This document shows positions 1-8,108 of a stretch of 43,664 nt of DNA, piece by piece. The position numbers were made by a program, and so were the translations under genes. This DNA is from an uncultured Neomegalonema sp. (GTDB taxonomy: Bacteria > Pseudomonadota > Alphaproteobacteria > Rhodobacterales > Rhodobacteraceae): assembly GCA_937948985.1 (NCBI GenBank), contig CALFAK010000008.1, forward strand, positions 1 to 43,664, given 5' to 3'. The first letter of the stretch is position 1. Every line of letters starts with the position of its first letter. The notes below the pieces were generated by a model that did not search any database, was not told the DNA's origin, and saw only the letters and a program-made list of their open reading frames with translations.

Positions 1-765
1 TCGGAAGCAAACAAGTTCCTTAAGTATGTTCGCCGCCTCATGGCCTTCGCTGTCGAGAATGAGCTACTCGACCACAATCCCTGCCTCGGCATCAAACCGT
101 TGAAGATCACCAGCGACGGCTACCATGCTTGTAGTGATGCGGAGATTGCCAAATTCGAGAAACGCCATCCGCAGGGCAGCATGGCCCGTATTGCGATGCT
201 CCTCGCGCTCTACACCGGACAGCGCCGCTCGGACGTCGTGCGGATGGGCTGGAGCGATATCGAAGATGGCTTCATCAAGCTGAGGCAAGAAAAGACGAAA
301 GCTTTCCTCGGTATTCCAATCGCGCCGACGCTCGCAAATGCTTTGAAAGACGTTCCGCAGGGCCGTGATACGTTTGTCGTAACTCGCAAAGGCGAAGCGT
401 TTACCGGCGCTGGTATGGGCAATTGGTTCCGCGCACGATGTGATGAAGCTGGGTTAAGTCACTGCTCAATGCACGGGCTCCGCAAGGCTGCGGCTCGACG
501 CCTCGCTGAGGCAGGCTGCACGGATCGTCAAATCATGTCGATCACGGGCCACAAGACCACTCAAGAGGTCGGGCGCTACACCCGTTCCGCCGAGCAAATG
601 AAACTCGCCGAACAGGCCATGGGCCTGCTCAAAGTGTCTAACCCTGAAAAATCGGTTAGACACCTTCAGGGTCAAGTATATGAAAAACAATCACAATTTG
701 AAGCGCTTGGTAGGCCCGGAGGGACTCGAACCCCCAACCAATCCGTTATGAGCGGACTGCTCTAA
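1..765 (+). CDS. Tyrosine recombinase (phage/ICE-type integrase), 5' end outside window
   Basis: Site-specific recombinase that would integrate and excise a mobile element by strand exchange at an attachment site. The frame is open from base 1, so the N-terminal arm and core-binding part are missing. Counting from the ATG at 40, the catalytic set is complete: Arg62 in TGQRR, Lys in the EKTK hairpin near 85-87, His145 and Arg148 in HGLRK, His171 in ITGHK and nucleophile Tyr180 in GRYTR. The last 18 or so residues translate the antisense strand of the adjacent tRNA gene (residues GGTRTPNQ, a well-known tRNA-derived peptide), and the stop lies inside the tRNA. The gene points at the 3' end of the tRNA, so the element it belongs to should extend leftward out of the window. 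The catalytic domain looks intact. Whether the element is still mobile cannot be judged from here. Confidence 0.9.
   Translation, partial: SEANKFLKYVRRLMAFAVENELLDHNPCLGIKPLKITSDGYHACSDAEIAKFEKRHPQGSMARIAMLLALYTGQRRSDVVRMGWSDIEDGFIKLRQEKTKAFLGIPIAPTLANALKDVPQGRDTFVVTRKGEAFTGAGMGNWFRARCDEAGLSHCSMHGLRKAAARRLAEAGCTDRQIMSITGHKTTQEVGRYTRSAEQMKLAEQAMGLLKVSNPEKSVRHLQGQVYEKQSQFEALGRPGGTRTPNQSVMSGLL
634..672. repeat. Two interleaved inverted repeats in the integrase 3' end
   Basis: GTGTCTAACC at 634-643 is matched perfectly by its reverse complement at 654-663 (10 bp, 10-nt loop). ACCCTGAA at 641-648 is matched by TTCAGGGT at 665-672 (8 bp). The arms interleave (a, b, a', b') and share three bases, so the two hairpins exclude each other in part. 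There is no T-run after them, so they do not look like a simple terminator. They lie 36 bp from the tRNA end, where recombinase or excisionase binding sites are expected. The function is inferred. Confidence 0.7.
708..755 (-). other. Putative attachment site (tRNA 3' half)
   Basis: Integrases of this family commonly recombine in the 3' part of a tRNA gene and recreate an intact tRNA. Here an integrase abuts the 3' end of a complete, CCA-encoding tRNA, which fits that arrangement. The duplicate copy at the far end of the element would lie left of base 1 and cannot be seen, so the core boundaries given are only a guess. Confidence 0.45.
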
Positions 766-784
766 CCAGTTGAGCTACAGGCCC
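708..784 (-). tRNA. tRNA-CAU, probably tRNA-Ile2 (lysidine-modified)
   Basis: A 77-nt cloverleaf folds on the minus strand. The acceptor stem begins GGGCCTG, the D-arm is GCTC/GAGC, the anticodon stem is GTCCG/CGGAT around loop CTCATAA (anticodon CAT at 34-36), the T-arm is GGGGG-TTCGAGT-CCCTC, the discriminator base is A and CCA is encoded. It lacks initiator features: the first pair is G-T rather than a C-A mismatch, and the anticodon stem has no run of three G-C pairs. The CTCATAA loop and GGGCC acceptor fit the minor isoleucine tRNA whose C34 is converted to lysidine by TilS. An elongator tRNA-Met is the alternative and was not excluded. Confidence 0.88.
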
Positions 785-945
785 CTGTGCTGTCAGTGCA
801 TAGAATGCGCACAAGTGAACGTCAATACGGTGCTATTCCGGCGCAGGTCCAATGCCACCGTGGTACGCAAGTGCACCTCTTAAACTCAGTCAGCGCCATC
901 TCGGCCAATGCTACGCCAAAAACCGGTCGCACCCTTACGAAAACG
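785..945. other. Intergenic gap between tRNA-CAU and gph
   Basis: About 160 bases that must carry the promoter of the tRNA, which reads leftward, and the 3' end of the gph transcript. I see no open frame with coding character and no strong hairpin. Confidence 0.5.
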
Positions 946-1623
946 TCACCTTGCACCCGCCGCCATCGCCGTCAGCATCGGTGCAAGTTCAGAAAAATGA
1001 TCGATCTGCGCGTCGGGCTTCAAGGTTGCCACCGGAACGCTCGAATACCCGAAAGTTGTCATAATACAGGGCACACCTGCTGCGCGCGCTGTGTTGAGAT
1101 CGGTATCGGTATCCCCGATCATAATCGCCGCGCCCCGCGTACCGCCACACCGTTCGATCGACTCGAACAGATGCACCGGATCGGGCTTGCGCACGGGCAG
1201 TGTATCCGCGCCGACCATCGAGCCGAAGCGGTGCAAAACATCCAGCCGTTCCAGCAGATCGAGTGCCAGCGCTTCGGGCTTGTTCGTGCAAATCCCCAGC
1301 AACCAATCCGCCGCTTCCAGTGCATCCAGTGTTTCCAGCACACCGTCATACAAGTGCGAATCATCGGCAATCCGGCGCCGGTATACCTCCAGAAACGGAT
1401 GGTACAACGCATCGATCCGTGCCTCATCAACGGGCCGTTCCGCAAGCTCAAAACTCTTGCGCAGCAACGCCTTACCGCCAAATCCCGCGGTGACTTCGGC
1501 TACCGTGACGGGCATTGGCGGAAACCCGTCATCGGCCATCAACTCGTTCACCGCGCCGATCAGGTCCGGTGCCGTGTGGGCGAGGGTGCCGTCGAGGTCA
1601 AAGATCGCGCAGGGCCGGGTCAT
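946..1623 (-). CDS. gph: Phosphoglycolate phosphatase-like HAD hydrolase
   Basis: A 225-residue HAD-superfamily phosphatase, expected to remove phosphate from 2-phosphoglycolate in the cytosol. All four HAD motifs are present: DLDGT at 9-13 (nucleophile Asp9, acid/base Asp11), Thr113 in CTNKP, Lys146 in RKPDP, and the metal-binding GDTDTD at 170-175. The helical cap between motifs I and II and the overall length match the Gph/CbbZ subfamily. The ATG overlaps the stop of the upstream antiporter gene in an ATGA, so the two are probably translationally coupled, although no functional link is known. Related HAD enzymes such as PpaX-like phosphatases are hard to separate by sequence, so the exact substrate is less sure than the fold. 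Confidence 0.88.
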   Translation of the reverse strand: MTRPCAIFDLDGTLAHTAPDLIGAVNELMADDGFPPMPVTVAEVTAGFGGKALLRKSFELAERPVDEARIDALYHPFLEVYRRRIADDSHLYDGVLETLDALEAADWLLGICTNKPEALALDLLERLDVLHRFGSMVGADTLPVRKPDPVHLFESIERCGGTRGAAIMIGDTDTDLNTARAAGVPCIMTTFGYSSVPVATLKPDAQIDHFSELAPMLTAMAAGAR

Positions 1624-3452
1624 GAGGGGTCGCTTTCTTCGGTTTCAGGCGCTCGTTTCGCTTGCCCTTTTTCCGGTGCATAGCTCAACAAAATATCCCC
1701 CGCTTTGCCTTTGGGTCGATCGGAGACGGTGCAGAATGAAATGCTGTTATCTTTACCCAAATCAGCAAGCAGTTCAGTGCCTTCCGCGCGTGAGTTGAGA
1801 TAGTCTTCAAAGGTGAATTCGTCGGTAATCCGCGTGCGGGTAAAAATCCAACCCGAATAAGATTTCGCCTCCAACCCCTCGTAAGATGAGCCCGATTGAA
1901 AAAGTTTGCGCCCTCCCAACGTCACGGGCAGCGCATGAGGATCTTCACCATTATCCTTTGAGCGGCCAAGCTGGAACACATGGCTGCGACCGAATTCCGG
2001 CCCGAAATCCGTACAAATCAACGCGTTATACGAATCATTCTCCGTCGCGGCGATAATCGTGCCAAAGCGATTGAGATCAATCGTGTGCTCCGCCGCTTCT
2101 GACAGCACTTCGCCATAGAATGTCGGCGTTTCCTGCTGCCGCATTTTGCGCAAACGAGACCAGTTCCGGTCCGCCACCAAAACCGGAATGTTAAGTTCCT
2201 GCAACGCTTTAGCCAGTTGTCCTGACCAGTTCGACGCCCCCACAATCAGTACACCGGGTGTCTCGGTTGAAACCAGCCCCAGTTTTTTGGCAAGCGCGCT
2301 GACGCTGAACCCCTGTATAACAACCGTCGCAAACACCAGTGCGAAGGCAAGGGGGGCCAATGTAGCGCCGTCTTCAAAACCCAGATCGGTCAGCTTGGTG
2401 CCAAAAAATCCTGACACCGCAACCAACACCACACCGCGTGGCCCGACCCAGGCGATCAGCCCCTTTTCCGCGGAAGTCAGCTTTGTGCCCGCCAGACTCA
2501 ACCAAACCGCCAGCGGCCGCGCGATCAGCATAACGGCAATCACAAACGCCACGGCGCGCCAATCAAGCCGTGAGACCATCTCCGTATTCAGTGTCGCGGC
2601 GAGGATGACGAACACCCCGGACACCAGCAGAACCGCAACATGCTCCTTGAAACGCCTGATTTCGCCGATGCTCGGCAAATCGGCATTGCCGATAATGATG
2701 CCCATCAGCGTCACGGCCAAAAGGCCGCTTTCCTCGAGATATTCATTCGATAGCGCGAACACACCCAATACCGCCGCCAGCAGCACAGGCACTTTCATGT
2801 ATTCGGGCACCATCGCCCGGCGGAAAGCGTAGACCATCGCGTAACCGCCCGCGCCACCCAGAATGATTGAAATCCCGATCCCGATGACCGCTTTCATGCC
2901 CGCATCCGCCACGCTGACCGGGTTCATCATCGTCACGGCGATTTCATAGGCCAACACGGCGAACAGCGCGCCGATACAGTCATTGACGATGGCTTCCCAG
3001 CGCAGGACGGAGGAGGGGCGTTGTGTCAGGTTCGCTTGGCGCAGCAACGGCGTCACCACCGTCGGCCCCGTAACCACCAGCAAGCCGCCGAAGACCGCCG
3101 CCACAGGCAAGGATAGCCCCGCGATGTAATACGCCGTCGCCGTGCCCAGTATCCAGCCCAGCGGCGCACCCAGCAGCACAATCCGCCGTACCGCCGGTCC
3201 CGCATCGCGCAGCCCGCGAAAGTCGAGCGTTACACCGCCTTCAAACAGGATCAGCGCAACCGCAACCGACACCATTGGCCCCAACGCATCACCGAAATCA
3301 TGTTCAGGATCAATAATCCCGAATACAGGCCCGGCAAGAATCCCCGCCAGCAGCATCAGCACGATGGCGGGCAGGCGCAGACGCCACGCAATCCATTGTG
3401 CGCCGACGCCGAGAACCCCGATCAGGGCAAAAGTTACAACAAGCGAATGCAT
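1620..3452 (-). CDS. CPA1-type cation:proton antiporter with C-terminal RCK-like domain
   Basis: A 610-residue inner-membrane protein. Residues 1-390 form a run of hydrophobic segments typical of Na+(K+)/H+ exchangers, with EGG at 71-73, VTGPT at 127-131 and EAIVNDCIGA at 153-162. The Asn-Asp pair at 157-158 is the ion-site signature of electroneutral CPA1 exchangers. The more usual TDP motif is TGP here. Residues 400-495 look like a TrkA-N/RCK Rossmann unit (VLIVGASNWSGQLAKAL), which in relatives binds nucleotide and gates transport. The role would be pH and cation homeostasis. GAGGT lies 3 nt before the ATG. It starts 29 nt after the hydantoinase stop and overlaps gph. The ion transported cannot be read from the sequence. 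Confidence 0.85.
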   Translation of the reverse strand: MHSLVVTFALIGVLGVGAQWIAWRLRLPAIVLMLLAGILAGPVFGIIDPEHDFGDALGPMVSVAVALILFEGGVTLDFRGLRDAGPAVRRIVLLGAPLGWILGTATAYYIAGLSLPVAAVFGGLLVVTGPTVVTPLLRQANLTQRPSSVLRWEAIVNDCIGALFAVLAYEIAVTMMNPVSVADAGMKAVIGIGISIILGGAGGYAMVYAFRRAMVPEYMKVPVLLAAVLGVFALSNEYLEESGLLAVTLMGIIIGNADLPSIGEIRRFKEHVAVLLVSGVFVILAATLNTEMVSRLDWRAVAFVIAVMLIARPLAVWLSLAGTKLTSAEKGLIAWVGPRGVVLVAVSGFFGTKLTDLGFEDGATLAPLAFALVFATVVIQGFSVSALAKKLGLVSTETPGVLIVGASNWSGQLAKALQELNIPVLVADRNWSRLRKMRQQETPTFYGEVLSEAAEHTIDLNRFGTIIAATENDSYNALICTDFGPEFGRSHVFQLGRSKDNGEDPHALPVTLGGRKLFQSGSSYEGLEAKSYSGWIFTRTRITDEFTFEDYLNSRAEGTELLADLGKDNSISFCTVSDRPKGKAGDILLSYAPEKGQAKRAPETEESDPS

Positions 3453-3481
3453 TGGACCTCAATCTTTTACAACAATATCAC

Positions 3482-5503
3482 TTACGTGGCGCGATCATCG
3501 CGGCTTTCAATCTTCGGACGTCCCGTCGCACGCGCGGTCAGCACGCCCTCGATGAACATCTCCCGCCCTTCTACCATCGGTGCTTTCTCTTCGTAAGTCA
3601 CCGTCAACTCGATATTTTCCGCCCCAGCCTCACGCGCCTCTGTCGTCGTATCGGCCTCCAGCGTCGCACGGGCATGGGCCAGCGCGGCATCTTTCTCGCC
3701 GAAATCTTTTGATTCACTCGCCGTATGCACCCGGTAAACGCCCTCACGCGGCGCGCTGATGAGCAGGGATTTCTCAATCGAAACCCGCCCCGCCACCGCA
3801 CCGACAGCGTTCGCAACCCCCGCATGATCGGGTACAACACATTCCGCGCCCAGCTTTGCGGCGATGGCCGGATAGTATGTCGGGGCCGATGCGCCCAGCC
3901 CGATAATCGGCAGCGCCACGCCGATATTGATCCGCGACGCCGTCGCACTTTGTGCAAACGCCGCTTGCACCAGTGCCGACCCTGCCGCATCGACCTTGCC
4001 CAGCCCGTCATACTCAAACGTGGTTTGCAAAATCACCTCCGCCGAGCGCCGCGTCAGCGTGTCGATCACCATCCGCGCCAGCGCCTCCGGCGTCTCCGCA
4101 ATCATCGCCCCGCGCCGATCTTTTTTCCGCGCATACAGCGTCGCGGCATCCCGCGCGACCTGCGTATCCCACTCCGTATGCAGGCCCAGCACGTGCGCTG
4201 CGTCCGATGGCGTAAACCCGACCAGCCGCAGCAGCCCAAGGCTCACCAAATGGCGCAGCGCACGCACCTCCGCACGGCTCAGGCCCAGCTTATCCAGCGG
4301 TTGCGGCGTGCCGCCAATCCGCTCCAATACGCTCAGATCAACTTTGCGCAGCCCGTCCGGGAGTGTTTTGCTCGCGGCGGTCGGTTCTACGAATTGCGCG
4401 TCGTATTCTCCCGCCCGCGTCACACGCATCTGCGTCGCCAGACTGTCCGCCACCAACGCCGCATGATCCAGCGCGAACAGGCTGACGGGGACCAGCTTAC
4501 GTGGGCCGAGGATCAACCCGGCCTTAAAAGCCTGCTCATCCAGATTAATCTCGCTGTCCCCGCCAAGGCCGTGCGTGGTCATCTCCACCGCTTCGATCAT
4601 CGTCCGGTTGCCGCCCACGGTCGCGCCGGTCTTACTCAGCAAAGGCCGCCCGTCGCGCAGCACCGCAATATCCGTGGTCGTCCCGCCGATGTCAGAGATC
4701 ACCGCGTCCTGCAATCCGGTCAGATGCGCGGCTCCGACAAGGCTGGCGGCGGGGCCGGAGAGAATGGTCTCAATAGGCCGCGCCCGCGCGAATGCCGCCG
4801 ATACCAGCGATCCGTCACCCCGCACAATCATCAACGGCGCATCCACCCCCAGCTCCGCCATCGATTGCTCGGTCGAGGCGATCAGCGCCGCAATTGTCCC
4901 GATCAACCGCGCGTTCAGCACACAGGTCAATGCATTGCGCGGCCCGTCCAACTCGGCGGACAACTCATGCCCGCAGGTCACGGGTGCATCACACAGGCTG
5001 TGGATCAACTCACGGATCGCAATTTCATGCGCCGGATTACGCGACCCGAAAATCGCCGTAACCGCAAACGCCTCCACACTATCCCGAACCGCCTCAATCT
5101 TCGCCCGCAGCTCCTCCAAATCCAGCGGCGCGCGCTCCTCCCCTGTCGCCTTATACCCGCCCGCGATCAGCAGCACAGGGTCCGTCCCCAGCGCCTCCCG
5201 CAAACCGGAACGCCCAAGGTCCGCTTCCTCAAACCCCACATAAATCAAACAAACCCGCCGTCGCACACCCTCCACCAGCGCATTGGTGGCCAGCGTGGTC
5301 GAGATCGACACCAGCGCAATCTCCGCCGGATCAACCCCGCTTTGCGCAATCACCGCTCCGATGGCTCCGGCAATCCCTTGTGAGAGGTCATCGCGCGTGG
5401 TCAGCGATTTCGCTTTCGCCCGCACAGGCTCGCCCTGCGCCTCGTTAAACAGCACCGCATCCGTATACGTGCCGCCCGTATCAATCCCCAGAAGAAGTGC
5501 CAT
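3482..5503 (-). CDS. Hydantoinase/oxoprolinase family protein (HyuA-like)
   Basis: A 673-residue ASKHA-fold protein related to the HyuA subunit of ATP-dependent N-methylhydantoinases and 5-oxoprolinases, which open lactam or hydantoin rings with ATP. Motifs visible: phosphate-1 loop GIDTGGTYTDAVL near 6-18, STTLATNALVEG at 68-79, SGPAASLVGA at 249-258 and DIGGTTTD at 271-278. The frame stays open 42 codons upstream, but that stretch is an intergenic repeat (see 5504-5641), so I start at the ATG at 5503, directly before MALLLGIDTGG. No HyuB partner subunit is adjacent, which is unusual because many systems encode A and B together. The substrate is unknown. It may act alone or with a distant HyuB. 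Confidence 0.85.
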   Translation of the reverse strand: MALLLGIDTGGTYTDAVLFNEAQGEPVRAKAKSLTTRDDLSQGIAGAIGAVIAQSGVDPAEIALVSISTTLATNALVEGVRRRVCLIYVGFEEADLGRSGLREALGTDPVLLIAGGYKATGEERAPLDLEELRAKIEAVRDSVEAFAVTAIFGSRNPAHEIAIRELIHSLCDAPVTCGHELSAELDGPRNALTCVLNARLIGTIAALIASTEQSMAELGVDAPLMIVRGDGSLVSAAFARARPIETILSGPAASLVGAAHLTGLQDAVISDIGGTTTDIAVLRDGRPLLSKTGATVGGNRTMIEAVEMTTHGLGGDSEINLDEQAFKAGLILGPRKLVPVSLFALDHAALVADSLATQMRVTRAGEYDAQFVEPTAASKTLPDGLRKVDLSVLERIGGTPQPLDKLGLSRAEVRALRHLVSLGLLRLVGFTPSDAAHVLGLHTEWDTQVARDAATLYARKKDRRGAMIAETPEALARMVIDTLTRRSAEVILQTTFEYDGLGKVDAAGSALVQAAFAQSATASRINIGVALPIIGLGASAPTYYPAIAAKLGAECVVPDHAGVANAVGAVAGRVSIEKSLLISAPREGVYRVHTASESKDFGEKDAALAHARATLEADTTTEAREAGAENIELTVTYEEKAPMVEGREMFIEGVLTARATGRPKIESRDDRAT

Positions 5504-5641
5504 CGCCGTAAGCCCGCAAAGAAAAACCCCCTTGCCCTTACACGCCCCGCCAAAGAAAGGCGACGCGATTTTGAAGATGCCTTCCGGAACCTCTCCCTTG
5601 GGGAGAGGGCAGGGTGAGGGTAGCCCCACGCAGCCGGACTC
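5504..5641. repeat. Palindromic intergenic repeat between rlmD and the hydantoinase gene
   Basis: Contains CCTCTCCC at 5590-5597 paired with GGGAGAGG at 5601-5608, and AGGGTGAG at 5611-5618 paired with CTCACCCT at 5641-5648, so two adjacent hairpins; the outermost arm enters the rlmD stop region. The first hairpin resembles the stems of the element at 27071-27170, so both may belong to one dispersed family. It may act as an mRNA-stabilising or attenuating structure between the two genes. Confidence 0.6.
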
Positions 5642-6844
5642 TCACCCTCTGCGAAACACCCCGACAACCTCAATATGCGGCGACCAGCGGAATTGGTCCA
5701 CGGGCACAACACGGGTCAGCGCATAGCCCCCATCCGTCAGTAACTTCGCATCACGGGCAAAGCTGCGCGGATTGCAAGACACCCCGATCACCAGTGGCAC
5801 ATCGCTCATCGCAATCTGCTCCGCCTGCGCCTTCGCGCCCGGACGTGGCGGATCAAACACGACGGCCTCAAAATCCAGCTCATGTTTCAGCAAAGGCCGA
5901 CGGAACAAGTCGCGGGTGGTCGCCTCCAGCGGTGTATTGCTCCGCCGCGCCGCATCGCGCAGCGCATCAACCATCGCCTTGTCCGCATCATATGCCGCCA
6001 CGCTACCCCGCTCGGCCAGCGGCACCGAAAACGTGCCACAGCCGCAGAACAGATCAGCCATCCGCTTTGCCTCCCCAAGCTCCTGCTCAAGAACATGCAT
6101 CACGATCAGCTCGGTTTCCCTTGCGGCCTGCAAAAATGTGCCCGGCGGCGGATAGACCAGCGTTTTCCCGAATTTATATGCCGGACGCCGCCGTTCCGCG
6201 ACGATATCCTCATCCCAGGTCAGCCGCGCAATATCAGACTCTGTGGCTTGCTGAATCACCCGCTCACGCAGCGGCAGGTCAAGTTCTTTGCCACCCTCGA
6301 TATGCACATCCAACCCCGTCAGCGACGCAGTTGCGTGCAGCGTCACCGCCCGCTTTCGCGGCGCGGCCAACCGCGCCAAAACCCGTAAATCCGGGATCGC
6401 TTCCAACAGCTTCGGCGCAAGGATCGGACATTCCTCAAGATCGACAACCGTATGCGTACCCTGCGCGATAAACCCGAAAAGATCTGCCTTTTTCGTTCGT
6501 TGCAGTGTGAACTTCGCCCGCCGCCGCGACGCTGCGGGAACCGAAACTGTCCGATCAACAGCCGTTTCCAGCCCCTGCCGCGACAGCGCCTCGCCCACAA
6601 CACCGCGCTTCCAACCGGCCACGAAACCATCGCCCAAATGCTGTAGTTGACATCCGCCGCATGTGCCGAAATGCGTGCAAGGCGGCTGCTGCCTGTCCTT
6701 TGACCCCGCCTCCACCATATTCAGCGCGTCATCAACGACATCCCCGACCGCACTGAATGGCACAGCTACCCATTCGTGACCGACACGGCCCAAGCCATGC
6801 CCGCTCTCATCGTCAATGCGCGTGATCTCGATCCGGTCAGACAC
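5642..6844 (-). CDS. rlmD: 23S rRNA (uracil-5-)-methyltransferase, RlmD/RumA type
   Basis: A 400-residue SAM-dependent RNA m5U methyltransferase. It has an N-terminal TRAM-like segment (near 5-45) and iron-sulfur ligands Cys56, Cys62, Cys65 (CGGCQ) and Cys139 (EECP). The Rossmann methyltransferase domain carries PGTFLQA at 234-240, the SAM-site DLFCGCGTF near 264-272, DPPRPG at 331-336, the catalytic nucleophile Cys357 in SCNP, and Glu392 in HIEVV, which matches the general base of RumA. By family knowledge the product is m5U in 23S rRNA (position 1939 in E. coli); the target here is inferred. The start codon is GTG, 3 nt after the stop of the upstream gene, with no strong ribosome site, so translation is probably coupled. 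Confidence 0.88.
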   Translation of the reverse strand: MSDRIEITRIDDESGHGLGRVGHEWVAVPFSAVGDVVDDALNMVEAGSKDRQQPPCTHFGTCGGCQLQHLGDGFVAGWKRGVVGEALSRQGLETAVDRTVSVPAASRRRAKFTLQRTKKADLFGFIAQGTHTVVDLEECPILAPKLLEAIPDLRVLARLAAPRKRAVTLHATASLTGLDVHIEGGKELDLPLRERVIQQATESDIARLTWDEDIVAERRRPAYKFGKTLVYPPPGTFLQAARETELIVMHVLEQELGEAKRMADLFCGCGTFSVPLAERGSVAAYDADKAMVDALRDAARRSNTPLEATTRDLFRRPLLKHELDFEAVVFDPPRPGAKAQAEQIAMSDVPLVIGVSCNPRSFARDAKLLTDGGYALTRVVPVDQFRWSPHIEVVGVFRRG

Positions 6845-6847
6845 CGC

Positions 6848-7414
6848 TTATTCTTTCGGTGTTTCTTCCTTGTCACTCTCAGTGGCCTCAGTCTCCGGGG
6901 ACAGCGCCTTTTTCTTCGCGCCACGACGGAAGAACAGGTTCAGGCACTCTTGTACATCGGCGTAGAGTTTGTCGTGTACCTCTTGAAAACCTTCAACATT
7001 TTCAGAGTTCTCGACCAACTCATCCCACAAATCAGCGCTATGCTCGTTCATCACGGTAACGCTAGTTGTCACACCATCATCCACCGCCCGGCGCTCCGCT
7101 TCGGTCTTGAGCACTTCACGGGAATCCCGGATCGCCTCAAACGACTTTTGCAAATCATCACGTCCATCGGCGACAGAGGATTGATAGAACCACATCAAAG
7201 CGGTCAAGCGCCCGCCACAAACCCCAAGCGCGACATCGCCTTCATGGTGCCGTTTCTTGAGTTTTTCTGAATATTCCTTATCGGCTTCGATGGGAATTTC
7301 GGTGGTTTCTGCGGCTTTCGCGTCTTCTTTGTCTTTGGCCTCATCGGCAAACCCGACGCTGGCAATGCATCCGATGGCTGTTGCGAGGAAAATGCGCTGA
7401 AAAAATACGCTCAT
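6848..7414 (-). CDS. Exported protein of unknown function (two-cysteine, helical)
   Basis: 188 residues, not recognised. The first 23 or so residues form a signal peptide ending near GFA-DEA. The mature part begins with a charged Lys/Glu/Asp linker, then a mostly helical core bounded by one Cys near the start (VCGGRL) and one 91 residues later (VQECLN), and ends in an acidic tail rich in Glu, Lys and Thr. A periplasmic disulfide between the two cysteines is plausible. GGAG lies 8 nt before the ATG. It runs directly into rlmD (3 nt apart) and follows a second small exported protein with the same two-cysteine plan. No function is proposed. Confidence 0.75.
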   Translation of the reverse strand: MSVFFQRIFLATAIGCIASVGFADEAKDKEDAKAAETTEIPIEADKEYSEKLKKRHHEGDVALGVCGGRLTALMWFYQSSVADGRDDLQKSFEAIRDSREVLKTEAERRAVDDGVTTSVTVMNEHSADLWDELVENSENVEGFQEVHDKLYADVQECLNLFFRRGAKKKALSPETEATESDKEETPKE

Positions 7415-7503
7415 TGGGCCGTCTCCGTAGGGCTGGCAACATTCTGTCAGGAGCTTCTTAGTCCGAAACAGTTTTCAACGCATCAATATCGTTGCGTTTA
7501 CTG

Positions 7504-8013
7504 TTATTTTGGCAGCGCTTCGTATTGATCCAACGTCAGAGGAGCCGTTTCGTACTGATCCAGCGGCAACGGAGCAACAGGAGCAGGGTTTTGCGGAAGC
7601 GCGCCTTGTTGTTGCAGCTTTCGCTGGCTTGCGATCTCATGCTTTGCCGAGGTGAAACAGCCGCCCGCCACCTTTGTAATTTCGCCATTAATCGCATTCC
7701 GCTGCGCATCAGTTGTCGCCTTCTCCAGGCGTCCCACCATGAACTCTACAAACGCGTTGGCTGCGGCGGCTACCTCAGCGCTATCGAATCTTGGTAAATC
7801 CGCGAAGAAATCCCGTGCGTCACTAATTTCTTTTATTTGCTCCGGCGTCGCTCTTTCAGCGCGTGAAACATATTGTCCCAGCAGGTCCAATGCGCCGGCA
7901 CACGCGCCGGCCGCATTAGCGCCCCGTGCTTTGATCGTTTTAACTTCTTTCGCTGCTACAGGTGCCGTGAAAAGGGCCATACCAAGCGCCGTCATCAGAA
8001 GAGTTATACGCAT
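7504..8013 (-). CDS. Exported protein of unknown function with C-terminal LDQYE repeat
   Basis: 169 residues, not recognised. The N-terminus is a signal peptide (MRITLLMTALGMALF, cleavage after VAA). The mature part is an alanine-rich helical domain with one Cys early (GACAGAL) and one 81 residues later (GGCFTS), then a Gln/Pro-rich tail holding two copies of a ten-residue unit with core LDQYE. I prefer the ATG at 8013, with AGGA 7 nt upstream, over the GTG one codon earlier. It lies 95 bp after dxs and 89 bp before the 188-residue exported protein, on the same strand. The shared cysteine layout suggests these two neighbours may be distant homologues. Confidence 0.75.
   Translation of the reverse strand: MRITLLMTALGMALFTAPVAAKEVKTIKARGANAAGACAGALDLLGQYVSRAERATPEQIKEISDARDFFADLPRFDSAEVAAAANAFVEFMVGRLEKATTDAQRNAINGEITKVAGGCFTSAKHEIASQRKLQQQGALPQNPAPVAPLPLDQYETAPLTLDQYEALPK
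7516..7575. repeat. 30-bp tandem duplication at the 3' end of the LDQYE gene
   Basis: Units 7516-7545 and 7546-7575 match at 24 of 30 positions by eye and encode the ten-residue repeat in frame on the minus strand. The period is a multiple of three, so it reads as an in-frame coding duplication that has since diverged. Confidence 0.75.
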
Positions 8014-8108
8014 CACTGATTCCTAACTTTATTTTCCGCTGCGGTGTGCCGCATCATTTGGGCGAAAGAAAGAGTGCTGCGGTGCCACCGATATATTTAC
8101 AGCGTCAA

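Noticed and set aside
708..784. Second initiator tRNA
   Set aside because: First base pair is G-T and the anticodon stem lacks the G-C run of initiators; it fits Ile2 better.
787..1683. A 298-codon plus-strand frame opposite gph
   Set aside because: Shadow of the HAD phosphatase on the minus strand, which has all four motifs.
3725..5383. A 552-codon open frame on the plus strand opposite the hydantoinase gene
   Set aside because: Arg/His/Gln-rich composition typical of the antisense of GC-rich DNA; no recognisable domain and the opposite strand encodes a clear protein.
5504..5629. 42-residue N-terminal extension of the hydantoinase
   Set aside because: It translates a palindromic intergenic repeat and precedes the conserved GIDTGGT start.
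8040..8053. Terminator after dxs (TGCGG/CCGCA hairpin)
   Set aside because: Five-base stem and no T-run in either direction.
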